Below, piece by piece: positions 48,445 to 58,608 of a stretch of 64,000 nucleotides of DNA. The notes under the pieces are model-generated. The model had not been told where the DNA came from. It was given only the letters and a program-made list of their open reading frames with translations, and ran no database searches. Every line of letters begins with the position of its first letter. Within the stretch, counting starts at the first letter, position 1. The DNA comes from Robinsoniella peoriensis (GTDB taxonomy: Bacteria; Bacillota; Clostridia; Lachnospirales; Lachnospiraceae), in contig NZ_JTGN01000010.1 of assembly GCF_000797495.1 (NCBI RefSeq), positions 1-64,000 on the forward strand, written 5' to 3'. Both the position numbers and the translations under genes were made by a program.

Positions 48445-49281
48445 CTATTGTATTCCGACATTTCCACTGTTTACTCCACCGTTCTCCTTATCAAGAGGCA
48501 GCCAGTCCAGGACTTTTTTAATATACCGATTCCAAAAATCCCACTCATGGCCTCCCGGTCCCTCTTCATAACAGCAGGTAATTCCCTTTATTTTCAGAAA
48601 CTCTGCAAATTCCTGATTCTTTGCCCGCAGAAAATCTTCCGTTCCACAGCACAGATACACTTCCGGTATATCAATTCCTGATGCTGCAGCCCGCTCTGCA
48701 AGTGCAAAGTAATCACCGTCACTGCCTTCTCGCTGCTCTTGCTCTCCAAATACTGTCCGGTAAAAATTCTTACCGAAAACCGTCTGTGCCAAATCCTGCT
48801 TATCATTACATATATCATCAAAAATAAGTGCACTTGACAATCCGGCTATCCTTCCAAATGTACTGTGGTATTTCAAACCATTGATAATTGCCCCATAGCC
48901 TCCCATCGACAGTCCGCCAATAAAAGTGTCCTCTCTTCTGGATGAGAGCGGAAATAATTCTCTCATTTTTTCCGGAAGTTCTCTTCCGACAAACTCTCCG
49001 AAACGTTCTCCATTTGCCTTGCAATCCACATAAAAATGATTCTCACCAGATGGCATAATCACTGCCAGATTCTTTTCTTCCGCCCAACGCTGTATACAGG
49101 TTCCGCTGATCCAGTCTGTATAACTCCCAAAAATACCATGGAGCAGATATAAAGTCTGAAAAGGCTTTTTCTCCCCTGGCGCCTCTCCGGGCATATAGAT
49201 CTTATCAAAGGGTATAACTGCATTAATCGTTACCGTCCGCATCAGACATTGTGACATAAAATTTACTTGTATAAGTGCCAT
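48445..49281 (-). CDS. Alpha/beta-hydrolase esterase, tributyrin esterase / esterase D type
   Basis: This 278-residue cytoplasmic esterase has the nucleophile motif GGLSMGGYGA near residues 118-127 and the catalytic histidine in GPGGHEWDFW near the C-terminus. The MRTVTINAVIPFD start is typical of the EstA/acetylesterase group. By context it probably removes acetyl or feruloyl groups from imported xylan fragments. It lies 63 bp downstream of the GH115 gene in the same direction. Confidence 0.87.
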   Translation of the reverse strand: MALIQVNFMSQCLMRTVTINAVIPFDKIYMPGEAPGEKKPFQTLYLLHGIFGSYTDWISGTCIQRWAEEKNLAVIMPSGENHFYVDCKANGERFGEFVGRELPEKMRELFPLSSRREDTFIGGLSMGGYGAIINGLKYHSTFGRIAGLSSALIFDDICNDKQDLAQTVFGKNFYRTVFGEQEQREGSDGDYFALAERAAASGIDIPEVYLCCGTEDFLRAKNQEFAEFLKIKGITCCYEEGPGGHEWDFWNRYIKKVLDWLPLDKENGGVNSGNVGIQ

Positions 49282-49344
49282 ACTTCATCCTCCTATTAAA
49301 CAATACAACTTTTCCGGGACTTACCTGAAATACAAAGTATTACA

Positions 49345-51354
49345 TTATCCCCATTTTTCCTGCATCAACCCGTATATTTCCTCATTCTGCATATGATTTT
49401 CCATATTTGTAACAAGGCATACACGCCTGTCCGATTCCGGATATAAAAATTCTCTTTGCCATTGATAAAAATGCGGCCCATCACCAAGATTTCTCAAATG
49501 GCTCATGAGCATATCCAGCACCCAGGCAGTTTGTTTCATATCAGTCAGACAGTCATTCGCATAAAATCCATTCCATTTTCCACTTTCCGTAATTCGCATA
49601 CTGTCATTCGCCATACGGTAACTGTCCCTTGCCTTCCCCGTCAGATAAAAAGCCTTTGCATAGTTTCCTTTCTCCGACTCGGAAAATGCCTGGCAGACAT
49701 TTACTCCCCCCTCATAACAATAAAAATAAATCTCAGCCTGTAAAAGAATAGAATGTTCAAAGAATGTTCTGGCATGTCCCGACAGCTTCATACGCGTGAC
49801 CTGGCATTTTTCCAGATATTCCCCATAAGAAATCCTTGCTTTTTTACACAGTCTTTCATACCAGTTCATCTGTTGTTGCAGGGAATCTGCTTTTACTGCC
49901 CATCTAAGTTCATCCACGGGATTACCGGTGTTTTTCATCCATTGGCTTACAAGCATACGGGTTGTGTAATTGGCGAATTGCTCTCCCGCATGTTCATCCT
50001 CCTGATCTCCGTATGGCAGGGCATATTCTGCATACTCCCGGATACGTTCTTCGATTTCCAAATTTTCTGCTGACTGACAGTAATATTTTTTCACATATTC
50101 ATGCCGGTGATCAGCAGCCTCTGTTTTTCCGTCCTTCCACATAGCAGCCAGAAAATCCAGCACATATGTATGAGGTTTCACATTCGAGCAATTAATAATC
50201 CAGTAATCATCCACACCACGGTCCAAAGCCTGCTGAAGTTCTTTTTTTACAAATTCCATGGAATTCACAAACATTGTCATATGATTTGCTGCCTGCAGAT
50301 CGTAAAAAGATGCATGATAATAGATTCCATGGCATCCTGTCAGCTTTCCCGGATTATCCGGTAAAGCCATTATACGCGGGTTATGATTATTCTGACGTCT
50401 GGATACCATTTTTCCATAGCCGTTATCAGCCCAGATTTTAATCACGTCTGTTGGCATACTCATAAAACCTTTCTGATAAAGTTCCATGGTTTCTCCATAG
50501 AGATTTGTACAACACAATGCTTTTGGATCTTCCGCCCTGACCAGATCGTACTGCAAACGAATTAAAGAACTGATTAAAGCCCCCCGTTCTGCTTCTGTTA
50601 CATACCTGGAATCATGCTCCCAGAACGGGCAGTCCCCCTGACCTCGAAAGCCAAGATTCCACACGACTTTCTGCCCTCTCTGATTTTCTATTGCTTCCTT
50701 CCAAAGCCCCTGAAACAATTCCGGATACTCATCATAGGATGGATTCAGATTTGGATAACGTCTTGCAAACATTTCTGCACCCAGCGGCTCTGCATGATGA
50801 TGTGTAATATAAAGCCCCATTTGAGATGCCAGATGACAATAAATTCCAGAGTTTTTATCTGTTCCTGGTATTACCATATTTCCGCCAAGGCGAAGCAGTG
50901 CTTCGAATACCATTTCCCATGGCTTTGCTTTATCCCGGTCAATCTGCCATCCCTGCAGCAAAACCTCATCATTGATGAACCACCCTCTCAGCTTCACCCG
51001 GAAAGGTTCTGAAGCATAAGCAAAACCTTCTGCTATATTTATGAAAGGCTTCGGTTCCAAGCGCTGTTCATTCCAGAACCAGAAGTTTTCCACACCAAGG
51101 AAACGACGGCTGATCTCATAAATTCCATAAACAAATCCAAGCGTATCTCCAGCCTGCAGTACCAGATTTCCTTCCTTTTCCTTTAAATAGAATTGTTCCT
51201 CTTCCATATGCCTTTCTGTCAGTATAACCTCGCCTGACTGTTCATCAGAAGGGAGAAATACATCCTGTATATCTCTTTTGAGGTTATCAATGGCATGGTA
51301 AATAGCCGTATCCACCTTAGAACAGTTAATCTTTGTGTTTCTGTTGAAGAACAT
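49345..51354 (-). CDS. GH115-type (alpha-glucuronidase-like) glycoside hydrolase
   Basis: This 669-residue cytoplasmic protein follows the GH115 pattern: an N-terminal alpha/beta domain ending in FVYGIYEISRRFLG, then VKLRGWFINDE, which opens the catalytic barrel. GH115 enzymes remove 4-O-methyl-glucuronic acid side chains from xylan. It is shorter than the roughly 800-1000 residues of many members because C-terminal domains are missing. The start at 51354 follows AAAGGAG; an ATG 36 bp upstream is not supported. It precedes the esterase gene, which suggests shared work on decorated xylan. Confidence 0.78.
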   Translation of the reverse strand: MFFNRNTKINCSKVDTAIYHAIDNLKRDIQDVFLPSDEQSGEVILTERHMEEEQFYLKEKEGNLVLQAGDTLGFVYGIYEISRRFLGVENFWFWNEQRLEPKPFINIAEGFAYASEPFRVKLRGWFINDEVLLQGWQIDRDKAKPWEMVFEALLRLGGNMVIPGTDKNSGIYCHLASQMGLYITHHHAEPLGAEMFARRYPNLNPSYDEYPELFQGLWKEAIENQRGQKVVWNLGFRGQGDCPFWEHDSRYVTEAERGALISSLIRLQYDLVRAEDPKALCCTNLYGETMELYQKGFMSMPTDVIKIWADNGYGKMVSRRQNNHNPRIMALPDNPGKLTGCHGIYYHASFYDLQAANHMTMFVNSMEFVKKELQQALDRGVDDYWIINCSNVKPHTYVLDFLAAMWKDGKTEAADHRHEYVKKYYCQSAENLEIEERIREYAEYALPYGDQEDEHAGEQFANYTTRMLVSQWMKNTGNPVDELRWAVKADSLQQQMNWYERLCKKARISYGEYLEKCQVTRMKLSGHARTFFEHSILLQAEIYFYCYEGGVNVCQAFSESEKGNYAKAFYLTGKARDSYRMANDSMRITESGKWNGFYANDCLTDMKQTAWVLDMLMSHLRNLGDGPHFYQWQREFLYPESDRRVCLVTNMENHMQNEEIYGLMQEKWG

Positions 51355-51456
51355 TATCTCACTCTCCTTTATGATTCTTCCATAACTCAATTTATTTACG
51401 CTGTGATAGGTAATAAGAATATCTGTTTGTACCTGACCGGTTTTGCCAATTTATAC

Positions 51457-52395
51457 TCAAGCATGATTGGTTCTGATCACAGGCGCCCTTAATATTCCCA
51501 TAGGCTTAAGCTGATACTCCTCTGCCCAGGAATTGCCTTCAGTTCTCCAGGAATCCGCACCAACCCATGCTAAATCATCGCCAATCAGATGTACCTGTCC
51601 AAATCCATTAAACCGGTTTCCCAGACAAGTAATCTCCAGGGTATTTTTTCCAACAGGTACATCGGTAATCAAGATTTCATCAGGCAGAAATGCAATGTAC
51701 CCCTTTTTTACTCCATTTAAAGATACTCTGAGTGCCGCGCCAGCATAATATGGCACTCCCACAAGCATATCTTGTCCGCCGTTATCTACTTCCATTTTAT
51801 AAGTAAGATTTCCTGTATAGAACGGAAATCCCTGTTCTCCATAATTTCCAAAGTATAATGTTTTCAGTTTCTTACACAATTTCTTTTCCGGTCCCATAAC
51901 CTGTACGCCAAATTCTCCAAGTAGATACATCCACTCCAGATTTGTACGTTTTCCAAATTGCATGTGCAGTACCAGTTCATTTTCTCCGGCTTTTACATCC
52001 GTTAGGGGAATTGTCTGAATACATTCATCTACATAGTAACCATCTGGATTCATGTCTATTTTATTTCCATTCAGCTCTCCTTGGGTATATGCAGCTTCTT
52101 CCAGTGCCAGACGGCACCCACTTACAGCTTCTTCTGAGAAAAACCGGAATTTCAGATGCAGTACATGATCTCTGATATCCGCTTCCTGATCCACATATGG
52201 CTGAGCTGCAAACTCGCTGCGCTTTTCATATCCCAGCTGTTCCCTTAAACGATTATCAATACTTAGCATGTTGGACTCTTCATGATATGTTCCATTATCT
52301 AACACATAATTACATCTGTCCAGCAAAAAGACATTCGGTTCCTCATTTTCATAACGTACGGGTTGCGCCGCTACGACACAATTGCAAACCTTTGT
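51457..52395 (-). pseudogene. C-terminal remnant of a large glycoside hydrolase
   Basis: The frame encodes about 300 residues that resemble only the end of large (around 1000 residues) multidomain glycosidases: YENEEPNVFLLDRCNYVLD, later SIDNRLREQLG, then sugar-binding beta domains. Homology-like sequence continues upstream of the first possible start (TTG at 52326) to about 52350, and a stop codon lies near 52396. No ATG with a ribosome site is present. The catalytic part is missing, so this is a truncated gene left beside the GH115 gene. Confidence 0.65.
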
Positions 52396-52633
52396 TTAAA
52401 GCGAATTGCCATTCCTCAATCAAAAAATATTTTTTCTCATCTGACATTTAAGTACCGTTCCGTTGCCATGTCTCAAGAATGCTCTATCAACATAAATGAT
52501 TATTTATATTATAAATGCTTGCTTATGTATTTTCTATGTGCATATTTTTACAACAGTTGCTCCAGATTACCTCTTTATTACTTAATTTACAGATCACTTT
52601 ATTCTGCCGTGATTTACCTGCACAAACGCCAAA

Positions 52634-52667
52634 AGCCTGAGAAAGTTAAAAGACTCCTCCTCAGGCT
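52634..52667 (-). terminator. Terminator of the alpha/beta-hydrolase gene
   Basis: An eight-base-pair stem (AGCCTGAG / CTCAGGCT), with a T run (CTTTTGG) on the minus strand, lying 24 bp after the stop codon. Confidence 0.6.
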
Positions 52668-52690
52668 CATTTCTTAATATTGATATACTT

Positions 52691-53452
52691 TTATTTATTC
52701 TTCAAAAACACTTTTGCCACACTTGCAAATTCTTTTGCATTTGTCAACATAGACGGGTGCGCACCTTCCGGAAATAAATGCAGTTTTCCATCTGGTATTT
52801 TTCTTAACATGCTCTGGTATACCTCTTCAATATCCATAATAGCTGCGTATTCATCATCTTTAAGACTGACAGACATCATAACCGGCACTTTAAGCTGGGT
52901 TAAATCTTTATGAAAAAAATTTTTAATAAACCTGTCATGTCTGATTATAACTTCTGTATCATTATCTACAACATTTTCCCAATCCTCGCCATGACAATAT
53001 TCCCAAAGCATACATACAAACTCTCGCGTTTTCGATTTATTTCGTTCCTCAGATATAGTACTTGTCCATGCGTTAAGGGGGGTTTCTCCTTCCAGGCTGT
53101 CTGCTATCACTTTGTTAACTAACTCTTCATGCTCTAAAGCGACATTTAACGCAGTTAATGCACCGCCACTTGTACCAATTAAATTAACTTTACCATAGTC
53201 GTTGAGAGTTATGAGCTGTACAACCTGCATGGCTTGGTCATACCAAAAGTCGATCGGAAACTGTTCCAGCCTGTCAGAATTTCCATGCCCCAAAAAGTCG
53301 ATTAGAATCACTTTGAAATCCGCTTTGTATAAATCAATAATTTGAGTAAACATTTTTGATGATAGGGTATTACCATGCAGCAATATTAATGGGAAGCCTG
53401 AACCAACTTCTTCATAGAAAATATTCCTATCTCCATACTTAAAATAGGCCAT
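52691..53452 (-). CDS. Alpha/beta-fold hydrolase
   Basis: This 253-residue cytoplasmic hydrolase has the oxyanion motif LLHGNTLSSKMF near residues 24-35, the nucleophile elbow GTSGGALTA, and a C-terminal PEGAHPSML with the catalytic histidine. The substrate cannot be read from sequence. AGGAGG precedes the ATG. It stands alone with its own terminator. Confidence 0.85.
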   Translation of the reverse strand: MAYFKYGDRNIFYEEVGSGFPLILLHGNTLSSKMFTQIIDLYKADFKVILIDFLGHGNSDRLEQFPIDFWYDQAMQVVQLITLNDYGKVNLIGTSGGALTALNVALEHEELVNKVIADSLEGETPLNAWTSTISEERNKSKTREFVCMLWEYCHGEDWENVVDNDTEVIIRHDRFIKNFFHKDLTQLKVPVMMSVSLKDDEYAAIMDIEEVYQSMLRKIPDGKLHLFPEGAHPSMLTNAKEFASVAKVFLKNK

Positions 53453-53537
53453 TTATTTGTTCCTCCTATTCGATTTTTTATTTTCATTATATCAGTAAAA
53501 GTATGGATACAAAACCTCACGTTCTTTCTTAAAACAA

Positions 53538-53566
53538 AAATGTGCCACTGTTATCATGGCACATTT
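53538..53566 (-). terminator. Terminator of the CD3324-like gene
   Basis: A ten-base-pair perfect stem (AAATGTGCCA / TGGCACATTT) followed on the minus strand by TTGTTTTAAG, directly after the stop codon. Confidence 0.75.
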
Positions 53567-53570
53567 CTAA

Positions 53571-53840
53571 TTATATATTATTCTGTTTAATGATCCTTTG
53601 TATGCTTTTAGTTGTCAAAAAGTATTTCTCTGATAATCGCTGGACACTCATTCCATTTTGAAAATCTAAGTACATTTGATGGTTGCGGGAAGCCAGCAAT
53701 TCTTTAGTATCTGTATTTTCTCCCCAATGTTTTTTGTTAGCTTTCTTTTTGGGAATATAAATTACTTTGCCCTCCACATATTTCTGCACTTGTTCTAAAA
53801 GCTCTTTCGGCAATAAATTAATTGAGTTTTGATAGCTCAT
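53571..53840 (-). CDS. Small CD3324-family protein, likely DNA-binding
   Basis: This 89-residue protein starts NLLPKELLEQVQKYVEGKVI and ends with a helix-turn-helix-like region (MSVQRLSEKYFLTTKSIQRI). Similar proteins in Clostridia are annotated as the CD3324 family and resemble Mor-type activators. No target is known. The start at 53840 follows GGAGG; an ATG 48 bp upstream does not fit. Confidence 0.78.
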   Translation of the reverse strand: MSYQNSINLLPKELLEQVQKYVEGKVIYIPKKKANKKHWGENTDTKELLASRNHQMYLDFQNGMSVQRLSEKYFLTTKSIQRIIKQNNI

Positions 53841-54147
53841 TCTGCATCCTCCTGATTCCACTGATTTCAAATCTTTTTGGATTAACAAAGGCTATTATTA
53901 CTCACGATATACAATATATTTAGCTGTTACGTGCAGTAGCCTTTGCTATGCACAAATTCTCATTCCCATAAGATACCCCTCTTTCTTTATGTTAAAAATA
54001 TTTTAGCATATTTACTTACAACTGTCTTTATTTTTTATTTAAGAATTAACACCAAAATTAAACAATTCAGATAACCTTTCCACCCCTTACCTGAAGATTT
54101 ATTTCCTTCTTTTTAATAGACTTTCCTATGGTATACAAATTTTGGAC
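53841..54147. other. Intergenic stretch without a gene
   Basis: AT-rich sequence upstream of the CD3324-like gene. It should include that gene's promoter, but I see no convincing pair of boxes and no coding frame. Confidence 0.4.
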
Positions 54148-54197
54148 AAAAGTAAGCCATTGAATATGCGTATATGAATATTCAATGGCTTACTTTT
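54148..54197 (-). terminator. Terminator overlapping the stop of the small coiled-coil gene
   Basis: A nearly perfect stem of about 19 bp (AAAGTAAGCCATTGAATAT with its complement at 54178-54196). The stem overlaps the TAA stop codon at 54196-54198. The minus-strand tail after the stem is short on T residues, so efficiency is uncertain. Confidence 0.6.
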
Positions 54198-54408
54198 ATT
54201 TTATATTTATCATTGACATAATATCATCAATTGTCTTTCCTCTCTCCTGAATCATATCATAGAGCTGGCCCAGGGCATCTTCTCTTTTCTTCTGCTCTAA
54301 TCCTTTTCTCTGCTCTAACAAAGCATCCATTTTTGATTGCACTTTTGCAATTTGTTCATCCAAAACTGCGATTTGATCGTCAATTGTTTTTCTTTGACCT
54401 CTTGACAT
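54196..54408 (-). CDS. Small coiled-coil protein of unknown function
   Basis: This 70-residue protein begins MSRGQRKTIDDQIAVLDEQI. It is mostly one predicted coiled coil followed by a short helix (KTIDDIMSMI). Proteins with this layout are common in Lachnospiraceae, often near mobile DNA, and have no known role. The start at 54408 follows GAGGAA. It has no operon partner. Confidence 0.65.
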   Translation of the reverse strand: MSRGQRKTIDDQIAVLDEQIAKVQSKMDALLEQRKGLEQKKREDALGQLYDMIQERGKTIDDIMSMINIK

Positions 54409-54734
54409 AATAAATTCCTCCAATATAATATACATTTTTTTCTAATATTGTAAATCATTATTGACTTTTTGTCTATGTTTTATATAGGTATTTTATAAAA
54501 GTTCATATACTTATGGATGAACATTCTTTTCTCCTCAAATCTCTTTCACAAATGTAGTATAGATATATTTCTCCAGTTCTTTTAAAATATAGGAATCATT
54601 CATAAAAATGCCCCCCAATTCATCCATTGGCAATCGTTTTCTTATCTGCCAGCATAAAAGATATTCACAAAAATATTGTCAATCTTTCCAGAAAGTGCGA
54701 TAATGAAAAAAATAATAAAAGGCGGCAGATCTCC

Positions 54735-56063
54735 ATGATAACAGGTTTAACCATTTATATCGCAGCAAGTTATTGTACAGAAATAGTAATTCATTATTTA
54801 GGGTGTAAGATTCTGAATAAAAGAGTTCCCTGGATTCGTATTATCATTGCATCTCTTATCATCAATTTAACAATATCTCCTGTTTTATATCTGTTTATGA
54901 CAGGATACCTCAAAACATTTCTTCCTAATAACCTGCTGTACTATTTACTGGATATGTCAGTAGTAATCATAAATCTTGTATCTATGTACATCATTTTTGA
55001 ACGCAATGTTTTTAAGATCATCATTTCGGGTACGTTTGCCTATTTTATCTTTTACCAGACGTATCTGATTTCATTCTTATTTGTACCAATGCAGTTTGCA
55101 TATAACAGCATTACAAATCAATTCATATCCTGTTCTGTTTTGATCCTATTTACGCTATTGATTGGAAAAGTGATTACCAGGCTTAACGTGATCTCCTTTG
55201 TAAACCGCTGTATGGCAAATAGGAAACATCGGATTTACGGAGCCATCACCGGATTTTTACTGGCCGGCTCTTCAAATTATTTTGTGGTACTATCCCGCAT
55301 TATCAAAGATTACAATACCCTGGTGGCTGTCATCGGTTTAGGTCTGCTGTTTTTATTTGCCGTGTTTTATCAGTTTGCCACGAGAAATATAATTCATGAA
55401 GAAAATGAGAAATCCCAAAAAAATATTATTACCCAGCAGAATGCCTACATTCAAAGCCTGGAAGAGATACAAAAGGATGTGCGTATTTATCGTCATGATT
55501 TCAGAAATATTATGACAGGCATGTACCTGGACGTAAAAGAAGGAAAGACAGAGGCCATCGAAAATTATATGCAGGGGATGTTAAATGATTTCGACCAGCG
55601 TATCGGTGCCAAGATTCAGATTGCAAATCAAATGATGAATCTTGAAATTATTGAATTAAAAAGCCTTCTTATGACGAAACTCACCCTGATGCAGACACTC
55701 CATATTCCATATCATTTTGAAGTGATGTATCCGGTTAAAAAATGTGGTATAAATATTCAGGATCTTTTAAGATGTATTGGAATCCTGATTGACAATGCCA
55801 TAGAAGAAGTTAAAAATACAGCCGGTAATATCGAAATCATAATTACAGCCCAGAGTGACTACGTGGATTTTTTCATTAGCAATTCTATTAAAGAACAGCC
55901 GGATTTATTGAAAATCTGGAAAAAGGGCTATTCCACAAAAGGGGTTAACAGGGGGCTGGGGCTGTACAGCTATCAGCAGATCGCAAATCAATATGCAAAT
56001 GTCAGCTGTTCGACTGACTGCAGAGATGAACGTTTTTATCAGGAATTAAGAATAGGAGTTTAG
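54735..56063 (+). CDS. GHKL-domain sensor histidine kinase, AgrC-like
   Basis: This 442-residue membrane kinase has about six N-terminal membrane segments (residues 1-215). A cytoplasmic part has the phospho-acceptor motif YRHDFRNIMTG near residue 252 and a GHKL ATPase domain with ILIDNAIEE and NRGLGLYS. AgrC-type kinases usually sense small peptides. The start at 54735 follows AAAGGCGG; an upstream ATG lies in a region without coding character. The LytTR regulator begins 4 bp after its stop, and an ABC-2 transporter follows. No peptide precursor or AgrB-type protease gene is seen. Confidence 0.87.
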   Translation: MITGLTIYIAASYCTEIVIHYLGCKILNKRVPWIRIIIASLIINLTISPVLYLFMTGYLKTFLPNNLLYYLLDMSVVIINLVSMYIIFERNVFKIIISGTFAYFIFYQTYLISFLFVPMQFAYNSITNQFISCSVLILFTLLIGKVITRLNVISFVNRCMANRKHRIYGAITGFLLAGSSNYFVVLSRIIKDYNTLVAVIGLGLLFLFAVFYQFATRNIIHEENEKSQKNIITQQNAYIQSLEEIQKDVRIYRHDFRNIMTGMYLDVKEGKTEAIENYMQGMLNDFDQRIGAKIQIANQMMNLEIIELKSLLMTKLTLMQTLHIPYHFEVMYPVKKCGINIQDLLRCIGILIDNAIEEVKNTAGNIEIIITAQSDYVDFFISNSIKEQPDLLKIWKKGYSTKGVNRGLGLYSYQQIANQYANVSCSTDCRDERFYQELRIGV

Positions 56064-56067
56064 ATCA

Positions 56068-56823
56068 ATGATACCAATACTGTTATGTGATGATGATGAC
56101 AAAATAAGAAATGAAATTGCAAGGCAAGTTAACAACCAGATTCTGATTCAGCAGTATGATATGGAGATTGCTGTCAGTTGTGACAGCCCGGTTATCCTGT
56201 TGGAAGAATTAAAAAAGATAGTTACGAAAAGAAATATCTACTTTCTGGATGTTGACTTAAATCACCCGGAATATGACGGATTTCTCCTGGGAAAGAAAAT
56301 CCGGGAACTGGATCCAAATGGAACCATCGTTTATATTACAAGTTTTAAAGACCTGGCATATAAGACGTTTCAGTATCATATAGAGGCCTTTGATTATATT
56401 GTAAAGGATAATCCACAGGCGCTTACAAATGCAGTCTCAGGATGTCTGTCTTCCCTGGAAAACCGATTGAAGAAGGAAAAAGCTGATCCCACAGAATATT
56501 ACACTGTTAAAACCGGTGACTGCATACGAAATGTACCATTGGATGATATTCTTTTTTTTGAAACCTCTCCAAAATCTCATTTTATAATCCTCCATGGACT
56601 GAAACAAAGAATTGAATTTCTGGGAAATCTGAGCAATATAGAAAATAACCTGGGCGAGCGCTTTATTAAGATTCACCGTTCTTTTCTGGTAGCCGTCAAT
56701 AAAATTGAAGAAATCGATTTAAAGCATAACACCGTTACCATCGGCGGGGAAATCTGCAGTATTTCCCGTAAAGAAAAATCTAAGCTGCTGGAACGTATCG
56801 GAAATTCATTGCGGCCAGCCTGA
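56068..56823 (+). CDS. LytTR-family response regulator, AgrA-like
   Basis: This 251-residue regulator has a receiver domain (LLCDDDDKIRNE at the start, phospho-acceptor Asp in YFLDVDLNHPEYDG) and a C-terminal LytTR DNA-binding domain (YYTVKTGDCIRNVPLDDI; FIKIHRSFLVAVNKI). It is the partner of the GHKL kinase encoded upstream. The most likely target is the ABC transporter operon 155 bp downstream. Confidence 0.92.
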   Translation: MIPILLCDDDDKIRNEIARQVNNQILIQQYDMEIAVSCDSPVILLEELKKIVTKRNIYFLDVDLNHPEYDGFLLGKKIRELDPNGTIVYITSFKDLAYKTFQYHIEAFDYIVKDNPQALTNAVSGCLSSLENRLKKEKADPTEYYTVKTGDCIRNVPLDDILFFETSPKSHFIILHGLKQRIEFLGNLSNIENNLGERFIKIHRSFLVAVNKIEEIDLKHNTVTIGGEICSISRKEKSKLLERIGNSLRPA

Positions 56824-56978
56824 CCCTTTTCACTGTTCTATTTCTCTTTTTTAACCGTTTAGGAATTCCCGGCTGCCATTCAGGAAGTAACGTACCATAT
56901 TCTGACAGAAAATGATATATTCATGTACGAAGAGCCTGTTAAACCTGGCTGCAAACTTTTATATGAGGAGGACGGAAC

Positions 56979-57830
56979 ATGAATAAAGAATTTATCAGGT
57001 TAGAACATATTTCAAAGAAATTCAGTGATGGACTTGTGCTAAAAGATATCGATGCAAAGCTTAACAAGGGCGAAATCCTGGGCTTTCTGGGTCCAAGCGG
57101 AGCCGGCAAAACTACAACGATTAAAATCATTACCGGGCAGTTAAGGCAGACATCGGGTGAAGCCTATATTCTGGGCATTAATGCCCAAAATATTGACGAA
57201 ACCATCTATGAACAGATTGGCATCGTAACCGACAGCAGCGGTATCTATGAATATCTGAGTGTCTATCAGAACCTGGAGTATTTTGCAAAAATCCTAAAAG
57301 TGGGAAAAGAGAGAATTACAGAAGTTTTAAAGCAGGTCGGACTATATGAACACCAGAAAAAAACAGCTGGAAAATTATCAAAAGGCCAGACACAGCGGCT
57401 GGTTCTTGCCAGAGCTGTTCTTCATAAGCCAAAAGTTCTGTTTCTGGATGAACCAACGTCTGGATTAGATCCATCCACAGCTATTGAAATCCATAAAATG
57501 CTGCTGCAAATGAAAAATGAAGGCATGGCAATCTTTCTGACTACTCACAACATGGAAGAAGCTACAAAAATGTGCGATCATGTGGCATTGCTCAATGAAG
57601 GAATCATTGTTGAATACGGTACCCCCAAAGAGATCTGTCTGAAGTATAACAAGGTCAGAAAATACAGCATTCAATTAGAGGATGGTTCTGAACATCTTCT
57701 GGAGCAGGATGAAAAAAGCATCAGACAGATCAACAGCTGGATGACAGAAAATAAAATCCAGACGATTCATTCATGTGAACCAACATTAGAAAGTGTATTC
57801 TTAGAAGTTACCGGGAGGGAATTATCATGA
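56979..57830 (+). CDS. ABC transporter ATP-binding protein
   Basis: This 283-residue ATPase has Walker A GPSGAGKTTT, signature LSKGQTQRL, Walker B VLFLDEPTSG and the H-loop histidine in LTTHNMEEA. It resembles ATPases of drug or antimicrobial-peptide exporters of the BcrA/CcmA type. Its stop overlaps the permease start (ATGA). AGGAGG precedes the ATG. The preceding two-component genes suggest induced resistance or immunity. Confidence 0.93.
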   Translation: MNKEFIRLEHISKKFSDGLVLKDIDAKLNKGEILGFLGPSGAGKTTTIKIITGQLRQTSGEAYILGINAQNIDETIYEQIGIVTDSSGIYEYLSVYQNLEYFAKILKVGKERITEVLKQVGLYEHQKKTAGKLSKGQTQRLVLARAVLHKPKVLFLDEPTSGLDPSTAIEIHKMLLQMKNEGMAIFLTTHNMEEATKMCDHVALLNEGIIVEYGTPKEICLKYNKVRKYSIQLEDGSEHLLEQDEKSIRQINSWMTENKIQTIHSCEPTLESVFLEVTGRELS

Positions 57831-58570
57831 AAACAATCCATCTAAACAAGGTCCTGGCAATTGCACAGGTAAAAACGAAAGCATTTATGGGCAAGAACTG
57901 TATTATCATGCCGGTTTTTGCATTGGGATTCACGCTTCTCATGAAATTTCTCTACAGCAAAATGGGTTCATCTTCCTCTCCGGAATCACTCAACGCATAT
58001 GTATTAAGTATGGGACTGGTTATGAATATCGGCATGACGGGTATTTATTGCCCCTGTCTGCTGCTGGCGGAAGAAAAAGAGAAAAAAACGCTGAGAGTTC
58101 TTATGACATCCTCTGTGAATGGATTAGAGTTCTTTTTAGGAAGTATTTTACCCGTATTTATTGTTACCGTTATTTTAAACTACATTTTGATGCCAATCAG
58201 CGGCTTTATCATTACAGGCAGCAACCTGGTGCTGTTTACCATTGTGTCTGTTATTTCCTCCCTGATCAGCTGTATTATTGGCATGATTCTGGGCATTTTT
58301 GCTAAGAATCAGGTCAGTGCCGGAACGCTTATGACTCCAGTACTGATGATATTTATTTTCATCCCCATATTCTCAGAAATTATTAAATCGCTGGCAGATA
58401 TCTCGAAATTTATGTTTACCGGAATTCTTATGGAAATGACCATGAATATGGCATCCAATCCCGATAAGATTCTGAATGTCGGAAGTATTGCCATAATGCT
58501 GGCAGAGATTGTACTTTCTATTTTTGTTTTTCTCTTCTTTTATAAAAAAAATGGATTTGAGAAAGATTAG
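57827..58570 (+). CDS. ABC-2 type transporter permease
   Basis: This 247-residue membrane protein has about six hydrophobic segments, with a conserved cytoplasmic stretch LLAEEKEKKTLRVL after the second, as in ABC-2 permeases. It works with the ATPase encoded just upstream. The exported or detoxified compound is unknown. Confidence 0.9.
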   Translation: MKTIHLNKVLAIAQVKTKAFMGKNCIIMPVFALGFTLLMKFLYSKMGSSSSPESLNAYVLSMGLVMNIGMTGIYCPCLLLAEEKEKKTLRVLMTSSVNGLEFFLGSILPVFIVTVILNYILMPISGFIITGSNLVLFTIVSVISSLISCIIGMILGIFAKNQVSAGTLMTPVLMIFIFIPIFSEIIKSLADISKFMFTGILMEMTMNMASNPDKILNVGSIAIMLAEIVLSIFVFLFFYKKNGFEKD

Positions 58571-58608
58571 AAGACGCACAGAGCGATAAATGTATGGGGA
58601 GATAAAAT

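Noticed and set aside
56824-56978. LytTR binding sites before the ABC transporter genes
   Set aside because: One ACCGTTTAG-like motif is present, but no convincing second copy at the expected spacing.
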